Origin: Zetaproteobacteria bacterium
GTDB lineage: Bacteria > Pseudomonadota > Alphaproteobacteria > Micavibrionales > Micavibrionaceae
Length of the DNA: 19,947 nucleotides
Reading direction: 5' to 3'
Assembly (NCBI GenBank): GCA_002747015.1
Contig: NVXI01000002.1
Location: 125,683-145,629, forward strand
The translations under genes and the position numbers were made by a program. The notes beneath the pieces were generated by a model, which saw only the letters and a program-made list of their open reading frames with translations, was not told the origin of the DNA and did not search any database. This document shows positions 1-6,291 of this stretch, in pieces. Position 1 is the first letter of the stretch. Every line of letters starts with the position of its first letter.

Positions 1-9
1 ATAAGCACG

Positions 10-270
10 TTGAAAACACCTTTTACCGATGTTTTTAAATATTTTTATGAGAAATTTTTAGCGGTTCATACCTCAAGAGCACATCACAATAACACCCCTT
101 TAAATAGATATTTGAAAAGTCGATTATACCAGTGGCTAAATCAATTAATAGCAGAACCCAATAAGCTAGCTCAAAGCATGTTACATATTCAATTGATGCG
201 CGCGACAAACAAAACCTACAGGCAGCTATCATCAAACCATTTAGATGAAGTTATGGGAATGCTCGCCTGA
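10..270 (+). CDS. Small or 5'-partial hypothetical protein
   Basis: An 86-residue reading frame with a TTG start at position 10. The frame is open back to base 1, so this may be the C-terminal end of a longer gene cut by the window. No ribosome binding site can be judged because only nine bases precede the TTG. The protein is mixed charged and polar (rich in Asn, Leu, His, Lys), with no signal peptide, membrane segment or motif that I recognise. An overlapping minus-strand frame at 35-235 is shorter and equally featureless. It lies just outside the left end of the tRNA-Val-flanked segment and points towards it. I cannot assign a function, and it could be a chance ORF. Confidence 0.4.
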   Translation: MKTPFTDVFKYFYEKFLAVHTSRAHHNNTPLNRYLKSRLYQWLNQLIAEPNKLAQSMLHIQLMRATNKTYRQLSSNHLDEVMGMLA

Positions 271-330
271 TAACTCCCATAGAGACAGCCCTAAAAGGGG
301 GAAATAAAAATCGGGAATGTCTGGAAAATA

Positions 331-386
331 TTGAAACGATTGGTGGGTGATGACGGGATCGAACCGCCGACCCTCTCGGTGTAAAC
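331..386 (-). repeat. att-like direct repeat, left copy (tRNA-Val 3' half)
   Basis: 56 bases matching 2268-2323 with a single mismatch at position 336 (A against G). It covers CCA, acceptor 3' strand, T arm, variable loop, the 3' side of the anticodon stem and the anticodon loop of tRNA-Val, plus 10 bases of 3' flank. Identity stops at 386/387, on the 5' side of the anticodon loop. Confidence 0.85.
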
Positions 387-400
387 ACAAACCATCACCC
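341..400 (-). pseudogene. tRNA-Val-like remnant, 60 nt, lacking the D arm
   Basis: On the minus strand this reads as a shortened tRNA: CCA at 343-341, an intact T arm and the UAC anticodon loop. Although D-arm sequence is missing, a 5' strand GGGTGAT (400-394) pairs perfectly with the 3' acceptor strand ATCACCC (351-345), and the next pair (393 with 352) is also G-C. The intact gene has 23 bases between the anticodon-loop break and its acceptor strand; here there are only seven (387-393), and the 5' side of the anticodon stem no longer pairs. It is unlikely to be a working elongator tRNA. Either it is a displaced integration scar whose element-side sequence happens to restore the acceptor stem, or it is a tRNA-Val gene copy with an internal deletion. 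Confidence 0.6.
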
Positions 401-718
401 CTGTATTGGCAGAAACATTGGGGTTTTAGACGGCACTTTATAGTGTTTTATAGTAGTTTAAGGTGTTTATACTGCCCCATAACTGCCCCAATAGTTTTTT
501 GATTATTTTACACACACACTTGTATATAAGGAAAAGAATACACAACATATTTTAATCGTACTTTTGCCCTGTGTATAAAGTTGTGCTTAAGGATTAATTG
601 TAAGTTGAGATTTCTTCACAGCCTATGGCATAAAAACACATATTGTAACTAATGCCTGCTTACCAACTCAAAGGGGGCATTTAAAAAGTAATAAGATAAT
701 ATATTGGAAACATGTATT
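401..718. other. Gene-free, AT-rich left flank of the island
   Basis: No credible coding sequence. It holds short AT-rich near-repeats (TTTATAGTGTTTTATAGTAG, around 437-456) and the left copy of the ACTGCCCC repeat pair at 466-491. The remainder (492-718) is AT-rich, and I see nothing in it except possible downstream sequence of the minus-strand gene that ends at 719. Confidence 0.5.
466..491. repeat. Subterminal direct repeat, left copy
   Basis: 26 bases, TTTATACTGCCCCAT then AACTGCCCCAA, matching 2205-2230 with two mismatches in the same orientation. Each copy contains two ACTGCC(C/T)C-type units about 11 bases apart. It lies 80 bases inside the left tRNA-Val repeat. Spaced direct repeats just inside an att core are what arm-type integrase sites look like, but that role is inference. 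Confidence 0.7.
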
Positions 719-1849
719 TTACAACTCACTCATATTCATTCTATCTTTATATATTTCGCATGTTGGTTCATCATGATCTCCAGACTCAACAATCCACTCA
801 TCAATAAGTATTTGAGCATCATTTTCTGCCACTGCCTTTGATTTGTTGACATGAATTAATATATTTTTTCTGGTCACATATTTCTTTTCCTCATTGTAAT
901 ATACTGATTGTATAGGGGCTACAATATACCAGTTATATGATGCTTCTTTCTCATTCGAATGACAAACTAATGCTGGGCTGTACTGAAAACTCTTAAGAGC
1001 CAATTTGTTGGTAACTACTCTCTCTATGGTACGTGACATTTTTAGGCTTTTAATAAACGCTTCCCAACCTTTTACTGTGTAGTACGAATCTAGTTTTCCT
1101 AGATTTCCTCTGTAATTCTGATAATCAAAACTTAGTGTTTTTTCTACTGTTTTCATTACCCACCTTTTTATTGTTGCGTTTTCTTTTTCCGCTTTATTAA
1201 ACTCTATTCCAAATTTCTTTTTCAAAGCTTCTACTGATGAAATGTATTCTTCAACATGTTTATCAAATACCTTAACCTCATCGTATGATTGACAAGGTTT
1301 TTTTTCTCCTACCTTAACTCCAGCCATCCAACGGTAAATAGCCTTTTTGGATATTTTTTTCTCATCGTCAATTGTCTCTACGATAAAGACCACGACAGTT
1401 TGAAATTTTTTCCATTTATTATCTTCTGAGGAATATATAACTTTAATAGGCACGACAACTGACCAAATGCGCGTACCTTCTTTTTCTTCCATATTGCAAA
1501 CCTCAGCAAGGTCAGCTTGAAAGCTCATTAGGCTCAATTTATCTTCAATCACCATATCTATAATTCCAGATCTATCCAGTGCTTGTGATATGTTCGCCCA
1601 TCCGTTGACTGTGAAATATGAAGAATTCTGCTGCTGCCTCTCTTTATAATTTTGATAATTATAAGTCATGACATCTCTTACAGCCTCGATAGCCCACCTT
1701 TTTATATTCTTTTTTTCTATAAGTTTTTGATCGTTTGCATAACTTGGTTTACAGAAGCTAAAAGCAATAATTAAAATTAAGGTAAGAATTTGGGGGTGTT
1801 TACTAGACAAGGTAATTCTCTCTTTTGGGTTGATTACTTTTAGTACCAT
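719..1849 (-). CDS. Exported protein with two tandem DotI/IcmL-like domains
   Basis: 376 residues from the ATG at 1849. A TTG at 1810 preceded by GAGAG with 7-base spacing would give a more ordinary signal peptide, so the start is undecided. Residues about 20-38 are hydrophobic and end in PSYA, a likely signal-peptidase site. The rest is an internal duplication: residues 49-158 and 227-335 share the order W-x(3)-A/T-V, Y-x-NY (YQNY in both), YFT/YYT-x2-GW, a KL pair, then W-x-V/I-V-x-P-I and a beta-rich end. That order is the signature of the DotI/IcmL/TraM family, inner-membrane components of type IVB secretion and conjugation machines. Family members normally carry one such domain behind a membrane anchor; here there are two behind a cleavable-looking signal and no other T4BSS gene nearby. 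Cys residues occur late in each half. Its partner and role are unknown. It is the only clear gene of the tRNA-bounded segment. Confidence 0.75.
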   Translation of the reverse strand: MVLKVINPKERITLSSKHPQILTLILIIAFSFCKPSYANDQKLIEKKNIKRWAIEAVRDVMTYNYQNYKERQQQNSSYFTVNGWANISQALDRSGIIDMVIEDKLSLMSFQADLAEVCNMEEKEGTRIWSVVVPIKVIYSSEDNKWKKFQTVVVFIVETIDDEKKISKKAIYRWMAGVKVGEKKPCQSYDEVKVFDKHVEEYISSVEALKKKFGIEFNKAEKENATIKRWVMKTVEKTLSFDYQNYRGNLGKLDSYYTVKGWEAFIKSLKMSRTIERVVTNKLALKSFQYSPALVCHSNEKEASYNWYIVAPIQSVYYNEEKKYVTRKNILIHVNKSKAVAENDAQILIDEWIVESGDHDEPTCEIYKDRMNMSEL

Positions 1850-2204
1850 ACCAATTAGTAAGAGAAAAGATTAAGTATTAACAAAGCGGCTTTGAAGAAG
1901 TACAAACTCACCTTAATCTATGCTTATATGATGCTTTATTTAAACATCCACGATGTGCCGTTAAAAGAAACTCATTTTCGCACTAGATAACCCCGTCAGC
2001 GAACGCGCTGGATTTAAAGGGGGCTGAGACACGCATTGCACCTCAGATCTCCTCCAGACGAAGTATTTACTGATAAAACCTAGGCATACTTCACCGACAA
2101 GGACACATCTAAATATAGCGCCCCCCTCGGTGCACCCGAAGAGGTCTGTATGTTAGTAAGGCATTGAAAATAATGTGAAAAACGGAAAACAGGACAAAAC
2201 AGCA
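1850..2204. other. Gene-free right part of the island with possible coding relics
   Basis: No intact ORF. The plus strand has two short peptide-like stretches interrupted by stops: one ending in TGA near 2028, and one from about 2035 to 2166 broken by a TAG near 2091. Their codon choice looks protein-like, which would fit a decayed gene, but neither is recognisable. The minus-strand promoter for the DotI/IcmL-like gene should lie in 1850-1920; I see only weak candidates. Confidence 0.35.
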
Positions 2205-2230
2205 TTTATACTGCCTCATGACTGCCCCAA
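2205..2230. repeat. Subterminal direct repeat, right copy
   Basis: Partner of 466-491: TTTATACTGCCTCAT then GACTGCCCCAA, two differences in 26 bases, same orientation. It ends 37 bases before the right tRNA-Val repeat begins. It is followed by CCCCAAATGGGG, a short inverted repeat. Confidence 0.7.
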
Positions 2231-2267
2231 ATGGGGATTTTTGTTTTTGAGAATGGGAGCTAAGTCA

Positions 2268-2323
2268 TTGAAGCGATTGGTGGGTGATGACGGGATCGAA
2301 CCGCCGACCCTCTCGGTGTAAAC
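2268..2323 (-). repeat. att-like direct repeat, right copy (inside tRNA-Val)
   Basis: Matches 331-386 over 56 bases with one mismatch. It comprises the 3' 46 bases of the intact tRNA-Val gene and 10 bases beyond the CCA. Sequence beyond 2323 (the D arm side) is unique to this copy. Confidence 0.85.
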
Positions 2324-2353
2324 GAGATGCTCTCCCAGCTGAGCTAATCACCC
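2278..2353 (-). tRNA. tRNA-Val (anticodon UAC)
   Basis: A 76-nt cloverleaf on the minus strand. Acceptor GGGTGAT pairs with ATCACCC, D arm GCTC/GAGC, anticodon stem TCTCG/CGAGA around loop TTTACAC (anticodon TAC), T arm GGCGG-TTCGATC-CCGTC, discriminator A and encoded CCA. All stems are intact. Its 3' half is duplicated about 1.94 kb to the left. Confidence 0.97.
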
Positions 2354-2421
2354 TGACCAATCGATTGGGTAGTTCTAATAAGTCTAACAATAAAAAGCAA
2401 GGACAGAATGCAATATTCTTT

Positions 2422-2456
2422 AAAAAAATTCGGCCGCCCATATAATGAAGACGGCC
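2422..2456 (-). terminator. Rho-independent terminator of hupB
   Basis: On the minus strand GGCCGTC pairs with GGGCGGCC across a loop of about 10 nt (7 bp including one U-G wobble), followed by GAATTTTTTT. It lies about 30 bases downstream of the hupB stop and so ends the tig-clpP-lon-hupB run. Confidence 0.8.
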
Positions 2457-2488
2457 AAATATAAAATTTACAAATTTAAACAGTAAAA

Positions 2489-2773
2489 TTACTTCTTTTT
2501 ACCATTTACAGCTTCTTTAAGCTCTTTACCAGCCTTGAACTTAGGTTGCTTAGATGCTGGAATTTGAATTGGCTCACCAGTACGTGGGTTACGGCCAGTT
2601 GTCGCTGCGCGGTCAGATACTGAAAATGTACCGAAACCAACAAGGCGAACATCTTCACCAGTTTTAAGACTACCTTTGATTGCCTCAATAACAGCATCAA
2701 CAGCAGACGCTGCTTTTTGTTTAGACATATCTGCGGATGCAGCTACTTTTGATACAAGATCTTGCTTGTTCAT
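2489..2773 (-). CDS. hupB: DNA-binding protein HU
   Basis: 94 residues, close to the usual 90. It starts [11 protein letters not shown] and carries the HU signature [21 protein letters not shown] around residues 47-67, which forms the start of the DNA-clamping beta arm, followed by [16 protein letters not shown] is a nucleoid-associated dimer that bends DNA without strict sequence specificity and acts in replication, repair and transcription. The start has a clear Shine-Dalgarno GAGG ten bases upstream of ATG. It lies directly downstream of lon, as in most Alphaproteobacteria, with a 168-bp gap likely to hold its own promoter, and is followed by a strong terminator. One overlapping frame is a shadow. 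Highly confident. Confidence 0.97.
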   Translation of the reverse strand: MNKQDLVSKVAASADMSKQKAASAVDAVIEAIKGSLKTGEDVRLVGFGTFSVSDRAATTGRNPRTGEPIQIPASKQPKFKAGKELKEAVNGKKK

Positions 2774-2941
2774 AAGGAATTCCTCTTACGTTTAAGTTTA
2801 AAGCCATTCTGCCCCCGAAACCACTCCCGGAACAGTCTGATAACAATTGAAGCAAACATATAATTAAATACGAAACACTTACTCAGTGCGCGATTACAAT
2901 CATTTTCAGTGATTCCTTTGTAAGCCTTTTTTTCAAAAGGT

Positions 2942-5353
2942 TCAATGGTGAATCACGCTTTCTCCCTTATTTTCCGCTGTTTTTGAAGAAATTTTGTCTA
3001 ATTCTTCATTTTTTAGTGATTCCAGCGGTTTTGGCATGTCTAAAAGGGCATGCGAAAGCACCTCATCAATGGTGCGAACGGGAATAATCTCTAAACCCTT
3101 CAATACATTCTTAGGAATATCGGCCAGATCTTTCTCATTATCTTGAGGAATCAGTACCTTTTTAATCCCACCACGAAGCGCCGCAAGCAGTTTTTCTTTC
3201 AGCCCGCCAATCGCCGTAACATTACCACGCAGATTAACTTCACCAGTCATCGCAATATCTCGACGGACTTCAATACCAGATAACGCAGATATGATTGCCG
3301 TCACCATCGCAGCACCAGCAGAAGGACCATCTTTTGGTGTCGCCCCCTCCGGCACATGCACATGAACCTGTTGCTTCTTTAGAACTTCATAATCCAAACC
3401 ATATTGGGCGGCACGTGATTTTGTTAACATTTCGGCCACCGTGATAGATTCCCGCATAACCTCTTTCAAATTACCGGTCGTTGACACCTTACAGTCCTTT
3501 CCAGGCATTGTGACAGCTTCAATAGACAGTAAATCGCCACCACTTTCTGTATAAGCCAAACCATTCACAACTCCGACGCGATCAAACTCTTCAATTTCAC
3601 CATAACGGCACTTTTTTACACCTGCATATTTTTCAAGACCACGCGGGGTAATAGAGATTTTTTCTTTACCCTTCATCAGTATATCTTTGATAGCCTTGCG
3701 GCAAAGGTTAGCGAGCTCTCGCTCTAACCCACGCACGCCCGCTTCACGTGTGTAATAGCGAATAAGATCACGGACTGCCGCGTCGCTAATACTAAATTCA
3801 CCACGTTTTAACCCTGCCATTTTCATTTGCTTCTTCAACAAATGACGACGTGCGATTTGAACTTTTTCATCCTCTGTATAACCAGAAATACGAATAATTT
3901 CCATCCGGTCAAGCAAAGGGCGTGACATATTCGATATATTATTGGCCGTACAAACAAACATAACATCAGATAAGTCGTAATCCAATTCCAGATAATGATC
4001 TTGAAATTTATCATTTTGCTCTGGATCAAGAACCTCCAACAAGGCCGAGCTTGGATCTCCACGATAATCAGATCCCAGCTTATCAATCTCATCAAGCAAA
4101 AATAACGGATTAATCGTTTTGGCCTTTTTCATACCTTGAATAATTTTCCCCGGCATCGCACCAATATAAGTGCGTCGATGACCGCGAATTTCACTTTCAT
4201 CGCGAACGCCGCCTAAAGACATGCGAACAAAATTACGGTTTGTCGCTCTAGCAATGGATTTCCCCAAGGATGTCTTACCAACACCTGGTGGTCCTGCCAA
4301 ACACAAGATCGTTCCACGCACTTTTTTTGTGCGTTGCTGAACTGCTAGGTACTCCAAAATACGCTCTTTGACCTTATCCAAGCCATAATGATCTTTATCT
4401 AAAATATCTTGCGCGGCCTTTATGTCTTTTTTAACACGAGAGCGCTTCTGCCACGGAACATTCAAAACCCAGTCAAGGTAATTACGCACGACAGTTGCCT
4501 CTGCCGACATAGGGCTCATCTGACGAAGTTTTTTCATTTCTGCTTTTGCGCGTTCCCGCACATCTTTAGGCATTTTAGTATCTTCGATTTGCTTATTAAG
4601 CTCACCTAACTCATCAAGCCCCTCTTCGCCATCGCCAAGTTCCTTTTGGATCGCCTTCATCTGCTCATTCAAATAATATTCGCGCTGCGTCTTTTCCATT
4701 TGCCGCTTCACTCGAGAACGCACACGTTTCTCAACTTGAAGAACGCCAATTTCTCCTTCCATAAAGGAATAGATACGCTCTAACCGCTCGGTCGTTGTCG
4801 AAAGCTCCAGCAAATCTTGCTTTTGATCTATCTTCAATGCCAAGTGAGAAGCAATGGTATCAACCATTTTCGAGGGCTCATCAATTTGATTAATAGAGAC
4901 AATTACCTCAGGTGGAATTTTTTTATTGAGCTTCACATATTGTTCAAACTGCGTCATGGCAGCGCGAGAAAGTGCTTCCAGCTCATCATCTCCAACGGTC
5001 GTGTCTACGATCTCCGCTATATTAGCTTCAATATAACCATTATGCTCTGTCAAGTTGGACAAACGTACACGTTCGCCCCCCTCAACTAGAACTTTAACCG
5101 TTCCATCAGGTAATTTTAAAAGCTGGAGAATAGTACCAATCGTACCAACCGAATACAGATCATTTGGCCCAGGATCATCTTCCGACGGTGTTTTCTGCGT
5201 CACCAGCACAATTTTTTTATCAGCATGCATGACATGCTCAAGTGCCTGAACAGATTTATCACGTCCGACAAAAAGCGGTACGATCATATGAGGAAAGACA
5301 ACAATATCCCTTAAAGGAAGAACAGCATATAATGTGCTATTTTTATCTGACAT
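2942..5353 (-). CDS. lon: ATP-dependent protease Lon
   Basis: 803 residues, full length for Lon (E. coli 784). N-terminal substrate-binding domain from about residue 8 (LPLRDIVVFPHMIVPLFVGR) to 205, coiled-coil middle region, AAA+ module with Walker A GPPGVGKT at 354-361 and Walker B LFLLDEIDK, and a C-terminal serine/lysine protease domain with PKDGPSAG (catalytic Ser678) and GGLKEK (Lys721). Lon is a cytosolic hexamer that degrades misfolded and regulatory proteins. The start is supported by AAGGA ten bases upstream and the family-typical opening. The C-terminus has a short charged extension. The neighbour upstream should be clpX but is clpP. A TATAAT at 5392-5387 suggests a promoter of its own. 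Confidence 0.98.
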   Translation of the reverse strand: MSDKNSTLYAVLPLRDIVVFPHMIVPLFVGRDKSVQALEHVMHADKKIVLVTQKTPSEDDPGPNDLYSVGTIGTILQLLKLPDGTVKVLVEGGERVRLSNLTEHNGYIEANIAEIVDTTVGDDELEALSRAAMTQFEQYVKLNKKIPPEVIVSINQIDEPSKMVDTIASHLALKIDQKQDLLELSTTTERLERIYSFMEGEIGVLQVEKRVRSRVKRQMEKTQREYYLNEQMKAIQKELGDGEEGLDELGELNKQIEDTKMPKDVRERAKAEMKKLRQMSPMSAEATVVRNYLDWVLNVPWQKRSRVKKDIKAAQDILDKDHYGLDKVKERILEYLAVQQRTKKVRGTILCLAGPPGVGKTSLGKSIARATNRNFVRMSLGGVRDESEIRGHRRTYIGAMPGKIIQGMKKAKTINPLFLLDEIDKLGSDYRGDPSSALLEVLDPEQNDKFQDHYLELDYDLSDVMFVCTANNISNMSRPLLDRMEIIRISGYTEDEKVQIARRHLLKKQMKMAGLKRGEFSISDAAVRDLIRYYTREAGVRGLERELANLCRKAIKDILMKGKEKISITPRGLEKYAGVKKCRYGEIEEFDRVGVVNGLAYTESGGDLLSIEAVTMPGKDCKVSTTGNLKEVMRESITVAEMLTKSRAAQYGLDYEVLKKQQVHVHVPEGATPKDGPSAGAAMVTAIISALSGIEVRRDIAMTGEVNLRGNVTAIGGLKEKLLAALRGGIKKVLIPQDNEKDLADIPKNVLKGLEIIPVRTIDEVLSHALLDMPKPLESLKNEELDKISSKTAENKGESVIHH

Positions 5354-5513
5354 TCAATTAAGTCCTTACATCTTAATAATGAGCCTATTATACACAGCTA
5401 AGAGCAACTTTTTAAAGGCTACACCACTCATTTTCACGTTCAAAACATTGAAAACGCTTAATCCCTTTGAAGAAAAGCAGAATATCAACAATTATACATT
5501 ACACACAAAAAGT
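5354..5513 (-). other. clpP-lon intergenic region; clpX absent
   Basis: 160 bases with no reading frame of ClpX type and no recognisable clpX remnant. On the minus strand a TATAAT (5392-5387) lies 34 bases before the lon start with no good -35 box; the best 17-bp-spaced hexamer is TTTAAA. A second TATAAT lies soon after the clpP stop. An inverted repeat TTTTCA/TGAAAA with a 12-base loop is also present. I did not find a convincing heat-shock promoter. Confidence 0.6.
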
Positions 5514-6158
5514 TTATTTTTTCTTATCATCGGACTCTTCCGATGGTTTGAACTCAACAACATGATCAATCAAGCCCCAGTCCTTTGCTTCTGCCGCGCT
5601 CATAAAGTTATCACGCTCCATCGCATCTTCTACAACTTTCAGCTTTTGACCTGTGTGTTTCACATACATTCCGTTCAAACTCTCGCGTAAACGCAATATT
5701 TCTCTTGCCTGGATTTCAATATCTGTTGCCTGTCCACGTGCACCACCTGATGGTTGGTGAATCATGATACGTGAGTTCGGTAAAGAATAACGCATACCTT
5801 CCGCACCAGCAGCAAGCAAAAGAGAGCCCATGGAAGCCGCCTGCCCGATACATAGCGTTGAAACTTTAGGACGGATATATTGCATTGTGTCATATATCGC
5901 CAAACCTGCGGTCACAACACCGCCCGGAGAATTAATATAAAAAGAGATATCTTTATTTGGATTTTCTGATTCCAGATACAAAAACTGCGCACAAATCACA
6001 GATGCAACATGGTCATTAACCTCACCAGTCAAAAAGATAATGCGCTCTTTCAACAATCTCGAATAGATATCGAATGCTCGTTCTCCTCTGTTTGTCTGCT
6101 CAATCACAGTCGGGACAAGATGGTTCATATAAGTATCAATTGGATTTGAATCAAACAT
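5514..6158 (-). CDS. clpP: ATP-dependent Clp protease proteolytic subunit
   Basis: 214 residues, normal length. The catalytic triad is visible: Ser109 in [11 protein letters not shown], His134 in [13 protein letters not shown] and Asp183 in [12 protein letters not shown]. The oxyanion-hole segment INSPGG is at 75-80. ClpP forms a tetradecameric chamber that degrades proteins delivered by an AAA+ unfoldase (ClpX or ClpA). The N-terminus has the short propeptide-like stretch before [20 protein letters not shown]. It follows tig with a 133-bp gap holding a terminator-like hairpin and a -10-like TATAAT 20 bases before the ATG, so it may be transcribed separately. The usual partner clpX is not next to it. 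Highly confident. Confidence 0.98.
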   Translation of the reverse strand: MFDSNPIDTYMNHLVPTVIEQTNRGERAFDIYSRLLKERIIFLTGEVNDHVASVICAQFLYLESENPNKDISFYINSPGGVVTAGLAIYDTMQYIRPKVSTLCIGQAASMGSLLLAAGAEGMRYSLPNSRIMIHQPSGGARGQATDIEIQAREILRLRESLNGMYVKHTGQKLKVVEDAMERDNFMSAAEAKDWGLIDHVVEFKPSEESDDKKK

Positions 6159-6202
6159 ATTCGCTCACAGTTTCTATATTATAAAGTTATTTGGTTGAAC
6201 AC

Positions 6203-6228
6203 GACTCATGCACTTGAACGCAAGAGTC
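6203..6228. promoter_or_regulatory. Inverted repeat upstream of clpP
   Basis: GACTCATGC and GCAAGAGTC form a 9-bp inverted repeat with one mismatch around an 8-base loop (ACTTGAAC). It lies between the tig hairpin and the TATAAT at 6183-6178, about 45 bases upstream of the clpP start. It could be an operator or an mRNA hairpin, and no known regulator site is recognised. Confidence 0.35.
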
Positions 6229-6259
6229 AAAACAAACCGTACCCACTGTGCACGGCTTG
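6229..6259 (-). terminator. Terminator-like hairpin after tig
   Basis: On the minus strand CAAGCCGTGC pairs with GTACGGTTTG (10 bp with two G-U wobbles) around the loop ACAGTGG, followed by only four T residues. It lies about 30 bases beyond the tig stop. The short T tract suggests partial termination, which would set tig and clpP levels apart. Confidence 0.5.
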
Positions 6260-6291
6260 TTCAAGAATTTTATATAAATATTTTATTTCTA

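Larger units (their letters stand above)
331..2323. mobile_element. Putative tRNA-Val-associated mini-island, about 1.9 kb, no integrase seen
   Basis: The segment is bounded by two direct copies (331-386 and 2268-2323, 55 of 56 bases identical) of the 3' half of tRNA-Val. The right copy lies inside the intact gene. This is the layout left when an element carrying the 3' end of a tRNA inserts by site-specific recombination: the tRNA is rebuilt on one side and a 3' fragment is displaced to the other. The break in identity falls at the anticodon loop, a common crossover place for tyrosine recombinases. The only convincing gene inside is the exported DotI/IcmL-like protein. No integrase, excisionase or replication gene is visible, so the element would be a deletion remnant or would depend on an integrase supplied elsewhere. 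Alternative: decay of a duplicated tRNA-Val gene. Confidence 0.5.

Noticed and set aside
2925..2940. CCTTTT-GAAA-AAAAGG hairpin after lon
   Set aside because: The stem is short and not followed by T residues on the minus strand, so I do not call it a lon terminator.
5334..5690. Plus-strand ORF of 118 codons across the clpP end and the clpP-lon gap
   Set aside because: It overlaps clpP antisense, has no family features and no good ribosome binding site. It is not a clpX remnant either.
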